Shown: one piece after another, positions 1-10,350 of the stretch
Position numbering within the stretch: the first letter of the stretch is position 1
Layout of the letters: each line of letters starts with the position of its first letter
NCBI GenBank assembly: GCA_963383645.1
Contig: OY726558.1
Span: forward strand, 185,249,634-185,313,633
Origin: Muscardinus avellanarius
Taxonomy: Eukaryota; Chordata; Mammalia; Rodentia; Gliridae
DNA length: 64,000 nt
Reading direction: 5' to 3'
Position numbers and translations under genes: made by a program
The notes under the pieces: generated by a model
The model's database searches: none
What the model saw: the letters and a program-made list of their open reading frames with translations, nothing else
What the model was told of the DNA's origin: nothing

Positions 1-54
1 AACTTCATGTTTGATGGATATACATAGCATTATTTGAACTTTTCCTTTCATTGG

Positions 55-240
55 ATTTCTGCCTTCTACACACCTCCCTCCCTAAGTCCCTCCCACTCTT
101 CTACTTCCTTCTCTCCTTATTTATGTGAAGTTCCTTTTGTTTTTCCAATTTCTTTAGCTTTTACATATGAGAGAAAAAACACAACCTGTCACTTTCTGTG
201 ACTGGCTAACCTTACTTAGCATGATATCATCTAGTTTCAT
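55..240 (-). mobile_element. L1 LINE 3' region fragment
   Basis: The plus strand carries the antisense of a rodent L1 end: a pyrimidine-rich CCTCCCT stretch, then 'gtcactttctgtgactggctaacc' type sequence and 'ttagcatgatatcatctag'. This order matches the better preserved antisense L1 at 10351-11052. There is no open frame. The 3' end probably lies left of the window. Confidence 0.7.
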
Positions 241-433
241 AATTGTCTTTTATAGAAAAGAAATAGCTCTGGAGAGGAAATAGAAAAATTTACAATGCTT
301 ATCTGTAGAAAAGTGCAGAAGCTTAACAGAGAGATGAAAGTGGTACTTTTTTGTGGTGTTGCATTGATCCTTTTTGATGCATAGCATATGATGATATTGT
401 TTACTATCATAATTAACTTCTTTGGATTTTACT

Positions 434-605
434 CTTTTTTTTAAATTGGCGCATTGTAGTCATACATCTTAGTGGAGTTCAAGATGGTGGAGGCATACAT
501 GCACACATCACCAAATTATCCCTTAACCAATTGCCACCCCGTTGCCTGTTCCCTTTCCACTCCCTTTTTCTCATGTTGGGCTTAGTGATTGACTTTGATA
601 TGTTT
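434..605 (-). mobile_element. L1 LINE 3' UTR fragment
   Basis: A short T-run is followed by 'attggcgcattgtagtcatacat', 'acatgcacacatcacc' and 'gggcttagtgattgac'. The same ordered blocks recur at 10356-10520 and 59800-59945, so this is the shared terminal L1 3' UTR in antisense. It is a separate insertion from 55-240, because the 3'-most block lies to the right of that more 5' block. Confidence 0.75.
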
Positions 606-789
606 GTGAATGTACATCATATATATTATGGAATTTCATAATTGACATTTTTAAAATGTATTGTTGTCCCGTCTGTTCATTGAAGTTGTGAATTACTTGG
701 AGCCTACCTACCCTGTGTCTATTCTTGTAGAAGCTATTAGAGACCAAAGAGAATATGTCAGCTCTTGTGTGCAAATATGAGGAACATAT

Positions 790-1145
790 CAGTGTCTTAG
801 TTTGTTCAGGCTGTTGTAACACATGCTCTAAATTGCTCTAAATTGGGTGGCTTATACATAACAGAAATTTATTCTTCACAGTTATGGAGTCTGGGACATC
901 CAATGTCAAAAAATTCTCAGATTTAGTATGTCATGAGAATCTTCTATCCTTACATAGTGGAAGGGGACAAGTGACTCCCTGGGGTCTCTTTTACAAGGAC
1001 ACGGCCCATTCATGAAGGTTCCACCATTATGACGTAATCAACTCTCAAAAGGACCAACCTCCTACTACTACATGTTGTTATTTATGTTTCAACATGAAGT
1101 TTTGGGCAACATGAAGTTTTTGCCAACATTCAGAGCACAGCAATC
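790..1145 (-). mobile_element. MaLR-type LTR remnant, antisense
   Basis: It begins 'tgtcttagtttgttcaggctgttgtaac' and continues 'cagaaatttattcttcacagttatggagtctgg', then 'cattcatgaaggttccaccattatgacgtaatcaactctcaaaaggacc'. This is the typical order of an antisense mammalian ERVL-MaLR LTR. It is diverged, and internal retroviral sequence is absent. The exact subfamily cannot be set by eye. Confidence 0.6.
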
Positions 1146-2384
1146 AACAGGACTTTTTAAATCTGCAATCAGGCAACATATAGTGAATTAATAATATTTC
1201 ATAGTTTTGACATTCTAACTGTAGGTATTTTGCAAGGCATCTGTTTAGATTTAGAATTTACATGAGAGAAAATTAGGGAAGTTTTTTGATCTGTATGATG
1301 GTTATTAAAACTGATGGTTAAATTTATATTTCTACATGAATATTAAAGGATTTTATTAAGATGAATGAGCTAAGAATAAACCAGATTGAATAAGAATATT
1401 AAAACATAATTTAACAAAGCTATTTTCTAAATGTTTATATGCTTATCGCTACAAGGTAAAGCTATCAAGTACTTATAATGTTAAGTTATAGGCTTTAGGA
1501 TTCATGGTTGACTAAGATGCAACTTTATCACTTGATGAATCTTTTTAGTTCTATAATAGAGGATATCACTGTAAATATAGTATAAGTACCTCTATAACTC
1601 AAACCCAACCTTTAGAAGCATATTTTACATATAGAGTAACTTACCTACAAAGTGTCTGTAATTTCTTTAATTTGTTAAATAATACAACTACCAAACAATT
1701 CAACTACCATTTGCATGTATCTTTCTTTAAAATGAAATTAAAATAGTAGGCATTTTATGAAGATTTATATATAGTTTGACAATCAAAAGTTTAGAAACTT
1801 ATATAATAATGTATATCAAAGTGGGTATTTAAAAGAGAAAGATGCAATTCTTTAAAGGCCATATAGGAGAGACCTGGCACTATTTAACAATAATAATTTT
1901 AAATAAACAATATAATTTCTTTTCTAATCACCAAATATTCTTTTGTGAACAATTTGTCCTATAAATCTAGACTGTTACTTGGCACAGTATCTTCTCTTTG
2001 AATTTCAGGAAAGTTTATGGTGAGTTAGTACTTCAAATGCTCACATTAGTATTTTTTTTTCTGCCAATGCATAGAAAAAGGTATAGTCATCATCATATGT
2101 TTCATTCTTTAAAATTTAGTGGTTTTATGGTGGCACATAAAAAGGCAACAAGCAGTCTGTAGGAAACTATTTCTCTTTTCAAGCTGCAAATATAATATCC
2201 TATTTATCTACTGTGGTTTTCCTTAGTATCCCATAATTTAAAAATATATGATTGGCATATTGCATTACATACATATTATCAAATGCCTATGTTATTATTA
2301 TACATCAAGATGATTGTATAGAGGAAGGAATACTATGTATGTTTCTTCCAATAGATGACAGTACAATTTTCCCTCAATAACAAC
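1146..2384. other. Unassigned AT-rich DNA
   Basis: AT-rich unique-looking sequence with frequent stops in all frames. I see no exon, repeat family or RNA gene that I can name. Confidence 0.5.
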
Positions 2385-2394
2385 AAACGTAGAC

Positions 2395-2520
2395 ATATAT
2401 AAATGTGTGTATATATTAAATATTAAATAATATTAATTTAATTTATTTAATAAATTAAAATTAAATATTAAATAATATATTAAATATATAATGATATTCA
2501 ATATATAATAAATACATTTG
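2395..2520. repeat. AT-only low-complexity tract with direct repeat
   Basis: Almost pure A/T. A 19-bp motif (attaaatattaaataatat) occurs exactly at 2415-2433 and 2460-2478. Between the copies is an inverted repeat with 11-bp arms, 2437-2447 and 2449-2459. Such DNA can extrude cruciforms or unwind easily. Confidence 0.85.
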
Positions 2521-2539
2521 TTAATATGAACCTTCATAA

Positions 2540-2935
2540 TATGGCTGTCTCAGTCAACATTCTCAATGCTCTATCACAGTAAACTTGACCACTCAACTTA
2601 GAGAAAGGAGGATTTATTAGCTCATGGTTTCCTTGAAGATCTTGGGTTCAGTCCATATGAGGCTGGGTCCATGGGTATCAGGGCATCATGGTGGGAAGTG
2701 GAGAGAGGGGGAGGGAAGACTTCACTCTCACCTTGGGGAAGCCGGAGAGCGAGCAGGCAAGGCAAGTCAGAGAACTCACATAGCCCCAAAGGCTGCACCT
2801 TCCCGAGCAACACCCCAGCACCCCAAGTTGCTGCTCAGATAACTCCATCATCATGAATCTATCTACTGATGAGATTACAACCCTCTTGACTAAATTACAT
2901 AAACTCTGAGCACCAGTTTATGAGCTCTTCAGAGG
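2540..2935 (-). mobile_element. MaLR-type LTR, antisense
   Basis: Contains 'aggaggatttattagctcatggtttcc', 'cagtccatatgaggctgg', 'gggcatcatggtgggaag', a GA-rich block and then 'cagataactccatcatcatg ... gattacaaccctcttgac'. These are landmarks of antisense rodent MaLR LTRs, where the polyadenylation signal reads as tttatt near the left end. Open frames here are chance frames in GC-richer LTR DNA. Confidence 0.6.
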
Positions 2936-3139
2936 ACAGTCTACAATGATGGCACAGAAAATAGAAGATTCATCCACCTTCTTTTAGCCATCCTATAACT
3001 GAGACAATTAAGAACTACTTATATCATGTTGATATGTTATTATAGTTCCATTCTCTAGTAAGGAGTAATGTTTGCCCAATTCCTTTTTTTTAATCCTTTG
3101 AGAAAACAAAGCCTAGGTACGGGGACCGAGGCCATAGGT

Positions 3140-3502
3140 TTAGATGCTGTTATGCTTTAGATTTAAAATGTCCCAAGACCTCTGGTACTAGACAAGACAG
3201 CCATGCTAGAGGTGGGACTTGGTTGCTGAGGAAGAGTCCCTCGGGGTATGGCTAGGGACAGTGTTTTCCCTGGCCAGCTTCTTCAGATTTCTGCTTCTCT
3301 TTTTTTCTCCAGCAACATGAGATGATAACTATCTCTCTCATTCTCATCTCTGATACCCCCGAACTCAGTATTCCCTGAATCCTACTCAGAAATTGTTTAA
3401 TGTGGACTAAAATCTCTTAGAACTATAAACAAATAAATCTTCCTCTAGGTTGTGCTTGTCAGGTATTTGGGGTCACAGCAGTGAGCATACTGACTAAAAT
3501 AG
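3140..3502 (+). mobile_element. MaLR-type LTR (MT/ORR1-like), sense
   Basis: Reads 'gttatgctttagatttaaaatgtccc', 'gaggtgggacttggttgctgagg', 'aacatgagatgataac', 'aataaatcttcctctaggttgtgcttgtcaggtatttggggtcacagcagtgagcatactgactaaaa'. This is the order of a rodent MaLR LTR, including the AATAAA region and the terminal 'cacagc..tgactaa' motif. Confidence 0.65.
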
Positions 3503-3802
3503 ATGCCAGGGTCTTTACAAAGAAGAGCAATGGAAGAGGAAACAGAAGAAATGCCATGTTCCAATGGATCGGTGGAGGTCTGTGCTGGTGAAACTCAGGG
3601 GAGACGGGTAGATAGTAGTGTGGGATACATAGCAGAGAAGTAACAGACCATGAAGTGAGAGCACACACTGTCAGGAACATCAGTCAAGCAGGAGGAATGG
3701 AACAAGTTGGGTAGGCAGAGGTTATTAACTGATTACCAGGTAACTGCTGGTGCTTGGACTGGTAAGGGCCACAATTCCCTGACTACTTAAATACAAGTGG
3801 GA

Positions 3803-3990
3803 GCCGGCGTGGTGGCACATGCTTGTAATCCCTGTGCTTGGGAGGAGGAGGCAAGAGGATCGCGCTGGTTCGAAGCCAGCCACGTTGCCTTAAGAGACCC
3901 TGTTCCCAAATAAAAATATAAAATGGGTCTGGGAGTGTAGCCTGGAAGTAGAAGGGCTTCCAGGAACCCCAGTATCACCGAAAAAATAAA
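3803..3990 (+). mobile_element. B1-dID SINE, derived subtype
   Basis: Starts 'gccggcgtggtggcacatgcttgtaatcc' (7SL-like A box region), with 'ggttcgaagcc' as B box. The second B1 part is shortened to 'ttgccttaagagaccctg'. The ID half reads 'gtctgggagtgtagcctggaagtagaagggcttccaggaacccc'. The same deletion and ID changes occur at 8664, 23281, 36284, 45543 and 56087, so this is a shared subfamily. Confidence 0.9.
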
Positions 3991-4059
3991 TGCAACTGGG
4001 ATGCAGGCAGTCTTTGCCAACATATCATTGATTCTTAGATTTGGAAGGCATGCATTAGT

Positions 4060-4515
4060 TGCAATTTTTTCGGAGAAACAGAACCAACTGAGTGTGTGTG
4101 TTTGAGTGTGTGTGTGTGTGCATTTGTGTTTGTGAATATATACACAGGTGTATAAATTATTCAAAGGGATAGGCTTAAATAATTATGAAAGCAGAAGAAT
4201 CTGTACAATCTGCAATTGATGGGCTTGAGGCCCAGTTCAAGTCTAAAGGTAGAAAAGCCCCATGTTCTAGTTCAAACAGCCATGTGGGAGCTCCCTCTTG
4301 CTCCTGGGAATATCAGCCCTTTGGTTGTATTTTGATCTTCAACTGACTGGATAGGGTCGACCCATTTTATTAGGGAGAGTAATCTTCTCAGTCTGTATAT
4401 TCAGGTGTTAATGTCATCTTGAAAAACGTGCATAGATACACCTAGAATAATGTTTGATCAATTTTCTGGGCACCCAGTAGCTCAGTTAAGTTGACATAGA
4501 ATTGAACATGGCAGA
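4060..4515 (-). mobile_element. ERVL/MLT2-like LTR, antisense
   Basis: Left end 'ttcggagaaacagaaccaactgagtg' followed by a GT-rich stretch; centre 'gggcttgaggcccagttcaagtc', 'ccctcttgctcctggg', 'cttcaactgactggat', 'cccattttattagggagagtaatc'; right end 'gaataatgtttgatcaattttctgggcacccagtagctcagttaagttgacatagaattgaac'. This order is that of an old eutherian LTR shared with many mammals. No internal gene sequence follows. Confidence 0.7.
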
Positions 4516-5154
4516 GCATCATCACAGGAAGATCAGCAGAGAATCATAAGGAAAGTATAAGAGAGAATCCCCTGAGGATCACCTTTACATGTGGATGACA
4601 TGAGGTTACACAAATTCTGTGAAAGTCATTGTAAATCTCTAGTTCCACCCTCTTTTATCATAGAAGTTAGATGAAAGCTACTGGAAAAATTCAAGAAGAT
4701 GAGGGAGCTGAGTGATGGGAATCGGGGGCTCCTTCCATCTACCTTTGGTAATATACACATTTATGTATTATAACATAGTGGATTCTGTTAACACTTAGAT
4801 CTCAGGATTCTTTCTATGAATATCATGATGTCTGTGTTATAAATACTCAAAACATTCCCTGTATTTAAGTCTTTGTTCCTCCTAAGTCTCACTAAGCACA
4901 CATGGCATTAATTGTATTTATGTGAATAGAATTTCAAGAGCATGGTTACTTTGCTTCTATCAGACTGTCCAATTTATGAGAATTTTCACATATTTGATCA
5001 CTTGGTGAGTTAGAAGGCAAGCCATATAGAATGCCTGATATTTGCCTATTTGGGAGTGAAAAAGTCATTCATATGGCCAAATATCTCATTATCAAACTTA
5101 CTTTTGAGATGCAAGAAAATGAGTTCCAAGGGAAACATAACTTATTCAAAACTA
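4516..5154. other. Unassigned DNA
   Basis: No gene, RNA or named repeat seen. Frequent stop codons. Confidence 0.5.
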
Positions 5155-5265
5155 GGCAAGGTTTGGTGAAGCTACTTGGGAGACTGAGACAGAAAGGATG
5201 ATTATAAATTCAAGGCCAGCCTGGGCAACTTAGGAAGACCCTATCTAAAAAACAAAACAAAACCA
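5155..5265 (+). mobile_element. Degraded B1-like SINE monomer
   Basis: 'tttggtgaagctacttgggagactgagacagaaaggatgattataaattcaaggccagcctgggcaacttaggaagaccctatct' followed by an A-rich tail. There is no ID half, so it is either an older B1 monomer or a copy truncated at the linker. Confidence 0.7.
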
Positions 5266-5357
5266 AAAGAACAAATCCCACTACCACAAAATAAATAGAA
5301 TCACAGAATTAATATTACTGCTAATAATAGAACCTAACTAAATATTATAACTGCAAA

Positions 5358-5564
5358 GCCGGGCGTGGTGGCGCACACTTGTAATCCCAGCATTCGGGAG
5401 GCTGAGACTGGAGGATTGCTGTTCGCAGACAGCCTCAGCTACTTAGTGAGGCACTGCGCAACTCAGTGAGACCCTGTTTCAAAATAAAGAATAAAAAATT
5501 GGGCAGGGGTTGTAGCTTGGAGGTCAAATGCCTCTGGGTTCCAGCCCCAGACCCACAAAAAAAA
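5358..5564 (+). mobile_element. B1-dID SINE, full length, with exact TSD
   Basis: Near-complete copy from 'gccgggcgtggtggcgcacacttgtaatcccagc' through the A-rich linker and the ID half to a poly-A tail. An exact 16-bp target-site duplication (atattataactgcaaa) flanks it at 5342-5357 and 5565-5580. This shows L1-type endonuclease insertion and relative youth. Confidence 0.97.
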
Positions 5565-5698
5565 ATATTATAACTGCAAAATTTTATGAGTTTGCCACAT
5601 GGCACCACTAAAGCAGCAGTCAGAAAGCCATTCATATTTTACTCAATAAAGCAAATGCTAGTCCAAATAGGATGCAATTAGTCTGGGATTTTATGCCT

Positions 5699-5921
5699 TT
5701 TTTTTTTTTTTTTTTTACTGGGGGGTGGAACCCAGTACCACCTCTGGGTTCTTCCTCTGGGCTATATTCCCAGACCTATTTTATACTTTATTTGGAAACA
5801 GGGTCCCACTAAGTTGCTGAGAGCCTAACTACGTAGCTGAGGCTGGCTTCGAACCTATGTGATCCTCCTGTCTCAGCCTCCCAAGTGCTGTGATTACAAG
5901 TGTGGGCCACCACGACCGACT
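5699..5921 (-). mobile_element. B1-dID SINE, antisense
   Basis: Poly-T, then 'actggggggtggaacccagtaccacctctgggtt', linker 'ttttatactttatttggaaacagggtcccactaagttgctgagagcc' and 'ggcttcgaacc ... cagcctcccaagtgctgtgattacaagtgtg'. It has the intact second B1 block. The ID half resembles the parent of the derived subtype (reads tatattcccagacc). Confidence 0.95.
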
Positions 5922-7016
5922 CCTAATTTTTTTATATGCCATTGCATGTAGGCATATGGCTATCCTAGAATGAAGTATGTTCTACCACTATAGAGTTTTT
6001 TTTTTTAAAAAAAAAAGCATAGAGGACCCACGTCCTCTATAACAAACTGGATCTGTTTGTGTATTTTTGCTTATGTTAGTCTGGGATTTTAATGATGCAG
6101 AACTGCAAGATGTCAATAGCTTTCTGTCTTTAGGCTCTTAGCATAGCTCCCAATTCTTTTTCCTCACAAATGAAGAATAAATATTGGAAATGTTGAAGTC
6201 ATTGTCAGTTGTGATTCATCCTGTGTCACTGATACCTGAATTAATATCAGTGCTATCTTTCATTCTCCCTCTCAGCAATTTTCAAAAAATTATTGTAGCT
6301 TTAGAAATTATTGAGCACAAAGAATTATCATTAGAACATAGAAGGCAGTAACTTGTGATTTTCTTGTGATTATATTTATTATAATTCATTTCAAATTTTT
6401 CAGTAAACCTCTGTGATAACTTTCAGCAATCTTTGTTAAATATGCATGCATTTTAGAAAAAAATAAGCCCCCAGGTTATTTACAGAAATGCATATTTTAT
6501 TGATTTCTCAGGCTTCCTCTTGAAATATTGCCTAGATTTCTCTCAAATATTGGTAAAAGTGGAGACACCAACATTTTTATAAAGTGCCCCCAAAATAATA
6601 TGGCTGAGAGTGTCTGGCAGATCCAGTCCAACTGTTTGCTCATGAAGATCTATTTTCTTATAAATGAAGCTGACCAGTAAAGCATGAAATTGAGAGCATT
6701 TTGAGGTCCCCTTGGAATTGAAGTCACTACACTCTGCTCAAGCTCCAAGATCCTGCTTTTGTGATTTGTCTGAAAAGTGGGGGAAAGGAATGAGTTCAAG
6801 AAACAGCCATTACATGGCCCTGCATGCATTCTCAGTAGGGCAGAATGGCACTTGTAGGGTCACAGATGTCCGTGGAAGGGGAATATAAAGGAAGAAAAGC
6901 ACACTAGTCCTACACCATGAAGATGAATAAAGGCTTCTTAAGATGCTGCTTCTATTGTTGTTTTTTTACCTTCCATGGGTAAATATGAAAATGCCAAAGA
7001 AGTATTGGCTTCATTT
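5922..7016. other. Unassigned DNA
   Basis: Non-repetitive by eye apart from short A/T runs near 5998-6017. Multiple stops in all frames and no splice-flanked open segment that stands out. Confidence 0.5.
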
Positions 7017-7030
7017 AAAATATTAGAATA

Positions 7031-7263
7031 TGCTGGGCATAGTAGTGCATTCTTGTAATCCCCGCACTTGGGAGGCTGAGACAGGAGGATCGCACTGGTT
7101 CGAAGCCAGCTTCAGCTACTTACTGAGGCCCTCAGCAACTTGGTGAGACCCTGTTTCTAAATAAAATATAAAATAGGTCTTGGATCTGGGAGTATAGCCT
7201 GGAGGTAGAAAGCCTCTGGGTTCCACCTCCATTGCCATAAATAAACAAACAAACAAATAAATA
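7031..7263 (+). mobile_element. B1-dID SINE with 14-bp TSD
   Basis: Full composite copy with intact 'gcttcagctacttactgaggccctcagcaacttggtgagacc' block and a (CAAA/TAAA) tail. Target-site duplication aaaatattagaata is exact at 7017-7030 and 7264-7277. The linker carries a small duplication (ggtcttggatctggg). Confidence 0.96.
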
Positions 7264-7334
7264 AAAATATTAGAATAGGTAAAATCCTTTCCTTTTTAGT
7301 GACCTTAGTTCATTTTTTAAAGAAACCTCATATA

Positions 7335-7536
7335 GCTGGGTGTGGTGGTGCAGACTTATACTCCCAGTACTTAGAAGGCTAAGAATGGAGGACCACAGGT
7401 TTGAGGCCAGCCTTAGCAATTTAGCAAGGCTCTCAGCAACTTACTGAGACCTTGTTTCAAGATAAACAGTAAAATAGGACTAAGGATGTAGCTCAGAGGT
7501 AGAATGATCCTGGTTTCAATCCCCAATGCCAAATAA
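7335..7536 (+). mobile_element. B1-dID SINE, older copy
   Basis: 'gctgggtgtggtggtgcagacttatactcccag ... gaggccagccttagcaatttagcaagg ... ggatgtagctcagaggtagaatgatcctggtttcaatccccaatgcc'. More diverged than neighbouring copies. It is followed by a (CAT/ATC)n stretch to about 7568. Confidence 0.93.
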
Positions 7537-7701
7537 AAATTATCATCATCACCATCATCATCATCCTTATCCTCATAAGAATGTTAACAGAGAAGAAAAG
7601 TAAAAAATGGAAAAAGAAATAGATAAAAACCCCACAGCTGGCTACCAGCAAATTCAGTTCCTAGATGGAGGAACTTTTATTTTCACAAGAAGTTGTCAAG
7701 A

Positions 7702-7883
7702 GCCCAGTGTGGTGGCACAGGCTTGTAATCCTATTACTTGGGAGGTTGAGATAAGAGGATCTCCGGTTCCTGGCCAGCCTCAGCTCCTTAGTGAGGTCCT
7801 CCGCAACTTAGACCCTATTTCAAAATACAAGATTAAAATAAATAGAGCTGGGGGTATTGCTTGGAGGTCAATACCCCTCAGTA

Positions 7884-7884
<1 letters not shown>
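7702..7884 (+). mobile_element. B1-dID SINE feeding a CA microsatellite
   Basis: Complete composite copy whose terminal 'ccccagtaccac' runs directly into the CA array that follows. Part of the second B1 block is missing near 'cttagaccctatttc'. The open frame crossing it is not a gene. Confidence 0.93.
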
Positions 7885-7938
<54 letters not shown>

Positions 7939-7947
7939 GAAAGGACA

Positions 7948-7978
<31 letters not shown>

Positions 7979-7980
7979 GG
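7885..7980 (+). repeat. (CA)26 microsatellite plus GGA-rich purine tract
   Basis: Twenty-six CA units end at 7936, then a purine-only AAGAAAGGACAAGGAGGAAG-type stretch with (GGA)n reaches 7980. It lies at the 3' end of a SINE. Confidence 0.97.
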
Positions 7981-8299
7981 ATAAAATCATCCTGAAAGTA
8001 CCTCTATGGAAGTGAGCTTCCTGGGATAGGATGTTTCAGTCATCATGAGCCATTATTTCTGAATTCCATAGTTATTCTTTTCTCATCCTTACAGAGTGTA
8101 ACAGCCAGCTTCACTTAATGGGTAACTTAGTACAAGTAATCAAGTCTTGATTTGAGTAAGTATTGTTATATTTTCTGTCTGGGCTGGGAAGAAAGAAGAA
8201 ATAAAATATAAGTTACTAGGATCAGGGATTGCAGTAGCTTTGGGTCCATCCTACCAGAATTTTACAAGATGCTGAGCAATTAATCTAAGTGAGATGTTG

Positions 8300-8336
8300 C
8301 TCATATAATTAGAACTGAAGGTTCTAATTATATGAG
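8300..8336. repeat. Perfect 16-bp inverted repeat, 5-nt loop
   Basis: Left arm 8300-8315 (ctcatataattagaac) and right arm 8321-8336 are exact reverse complements around the loop tgaag. No repeat family that I know explains it. The stem is too short for a typical pre-miRNA. Confidence 0.95.
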
Positions 8337-8650
8337 AAAAGTGAATTCACAACTCATTGGGTGTTGAGTTTGTGGAACAGGAAGGTAGATTGTCTTGGGC
8401 AGCATGTTGACTTACATGTGGGAACACCACATATTCACTCTTTTCAACAGGATTCCATGTTAAACTCTACGAAGAAGGAAATAGTCTACTTTCAAAGGAC
8501 TCCAGAAAAAAAAGTTACAGAAGATTAGTAGACATGGATAGTAAAAGAGCAATTCTGCTTGGGGGAAAAAAATTCTATGTTGAGTGAATTAATAACAGGC
8601 TGCTAGGCAGATTTATTCAAACTTCCTTTTTCTTCTTCCCAATTAAAAAA
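8337..8650. other. Unassigned DNA
   Basis: No identifiable gene or repeat. The stretch 7981-8299 before the hairpin is likewise unassigned. Confidence 0.5.
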
Positions 8651-8663
8651 TATTTCTATTGTC

Positions 8664-8837
8664 GCCGGGCGTGGTGGCGCACACTTGTAATCCCCACGCT
8701 TGGGAGGCGGAGACAGGAGGATTGGTGCAGGTTCGAAGCCAGCCTCGCTGGCTTAAGAGACCCTGTTTCCAAATAAAAATATAAAATGGGTCTGGTAGTA
8801 TAGCCCGGAGGTAGAAGGGTTCCACCCCCAGTACCAG

Positions 8838-8892
<55 letters not shown>
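8664..8892 (+). mobile_element. B1-dID SINE, derived subtype, with (TA)n tail
   Basis: Derived subtype ('ggttcgaagccagcctcgctggcttaagagaccctg', 'gtctggtagtatagcccggaggtagaaggg'). Its 3' end 'cagtaccagcaac' runs into (TA)26 at about 8842-8894. The exact 13-bp TSD tatttctattgtc (8651-8663 and 8893-8905) lies outside the TA array, so the array is the SINE's own tail, expanded after insertion. Confidence 0.96.
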
Positions 8893-8897
<5 letters not shown>

Positions 8898-8905
8898 CTA
8901 TTGTC

Positions 8906-10230
8906 TATATGTCTGACAGCACAAGGAAACTTAGTTTCATACCAATACAATACTGGCTAGAAAGAAAGGCTAGGAAAAAATTTTAAAAGTGTTTTTAAAA
9001 CTTTATTATTAAAACTGTAAACCATGGTGGTGAAGTATATGGAATACCTAGTTCCTATGTTGGAATAGATGAACATTCAATTCATCAGGCAATGAATTTT
9101 CTGTATATTCTTACAGGAAAAAAATGTCGGGTCCCATCTCTTCTTTCTTGCTGCTCCATCAAAATATTTTTTATACATCTGAAATAAAATCATCTCATTT
9201 TATCACTGAATGGTAAAAGAGTTTTGCATTTATCATTTGGCTTGAGGTTTAGATGTTTGTTTCTTCACCTGTTCTTCTTTGAGGGCATACCGTGTATAGC
9301 TGAGCACACAGACATTGGGATATTTCAGTAGGTGAAATAATGTATACAGCTGTGTATGCACATGCATATATATTTGGCTTCTTCTTATAGGATGATAGAT
9401 CCTCTGACAGTGGACTATGTCTGTAGAAAACTTGGCGGTGGAGGAAATTGTTGATTAAATGAACTTAAACATTTTTTATCCAGATTTCAATATTCTGTCA
9501 TCTTCTTGGATTCTACTCTGCCTAAAATCCTATTCGTCATTTATATACATTTTGGGGTGCTTACTAAGGACCCTTTGACCTTTTTTGCTTTAAGTTTTGA
9601 GATTGTAAGGCTTGGGAAAGTCGGTAGTTCCTATGTGATTCATCTCTAATGGACATTATGTAGAATAAAATATAACCTCATTTAAATATACATATATATT
9701 ATAATTGGAAAGGAAAAGGAATATTGTCAGTTCTTGTTATGTCTATAGCATTTGATTCAAATCATTATTATATTCCCCATCTATTTGTGAATGATAAAAT
9801 ATTCTGAACTAATGGTTTGAGCTCTCAGGCAAAGCTAGATTTTTATTGCCAGAAAATCTCTCCACAATGGCTCTGGAGAATAGTTTTACATTTTCTCTAC
9901 CAATACAAATATTGTTTTTGATACAAATATTGTTTTTGATACAAATTGTTTTGATACAAATTGAAGAAACAACATGTTCTCAGGGACCCTTCACTAAACT
10001 TTTCGAAAATATTAATATAAGGATGCCTGAATTTCAATTTGATTATCCCTCATTGCCATTTATAATGGGAGGATAATTAGTTTGGCACTAACTTTGAATG
10101 TTAAAAGACCCTAGAAAAGTCCAAGTCCTTAGAGTGCTATTATTTTCTAGAATATTCTAAAACCACTTTCTGACATGTTATATCAGGAAAACTGGAAAAC
10201 TTAAATGATTACTCATATTAATAATGTTGG
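8906..10230. other. Mostly unassigned AT-rich DNA
   Basis: Nothing gene-like. The only structured element is the minisatellite at 9903-9963. Confidence 0.5.
9903..9963. repeat. 18-bp minisatellite
   Basis: The unit atacaaatattgtttttg occurs at 9903-9920 and exactly again at 9921-9938. Shortened versions follow (atacaaattgttttg at 9939-9953, then atacaaattg). The frame across it reads repeats of IQILFL and is not a gene. Confidence 0.93.
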
Positions 10231-10233
10231 GAT

Positions 10234-10350
10234 CCAGGCATGGTTGCACAAGCTTATAATCCTAGCATTCGGGAGGTTGAGACAGGAGGATCAGGGTTTG
10301 AGAACAGCCTCAGCTACTTAGTGATGCCCTTTGCAACTCAGTGGGACACT
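10234..10350 (+). mobile_element. B1-dID SINE, 5' part, split by L1
   Basis: The B1 half up to 'gcaactcagtgggacactg' is present, then an L1 interrupts it. The rest of the same SINE resumes at 11097 with 'gtgggaccctgttttaaaataagg'. Confidence 0.93.

Noticed and set aside
7607..7984. 125-codon frame with a His-Thr repeat
   Set aside because: It runs through a SINE, a CA microsatellite and a GGA tract.
8300..8336. microRNA precursor
   Set aside because: The stem is only 16 bp with a 5-nt loop and no extended pairing outside, which is too short for normal Drosha/Dicer processing.
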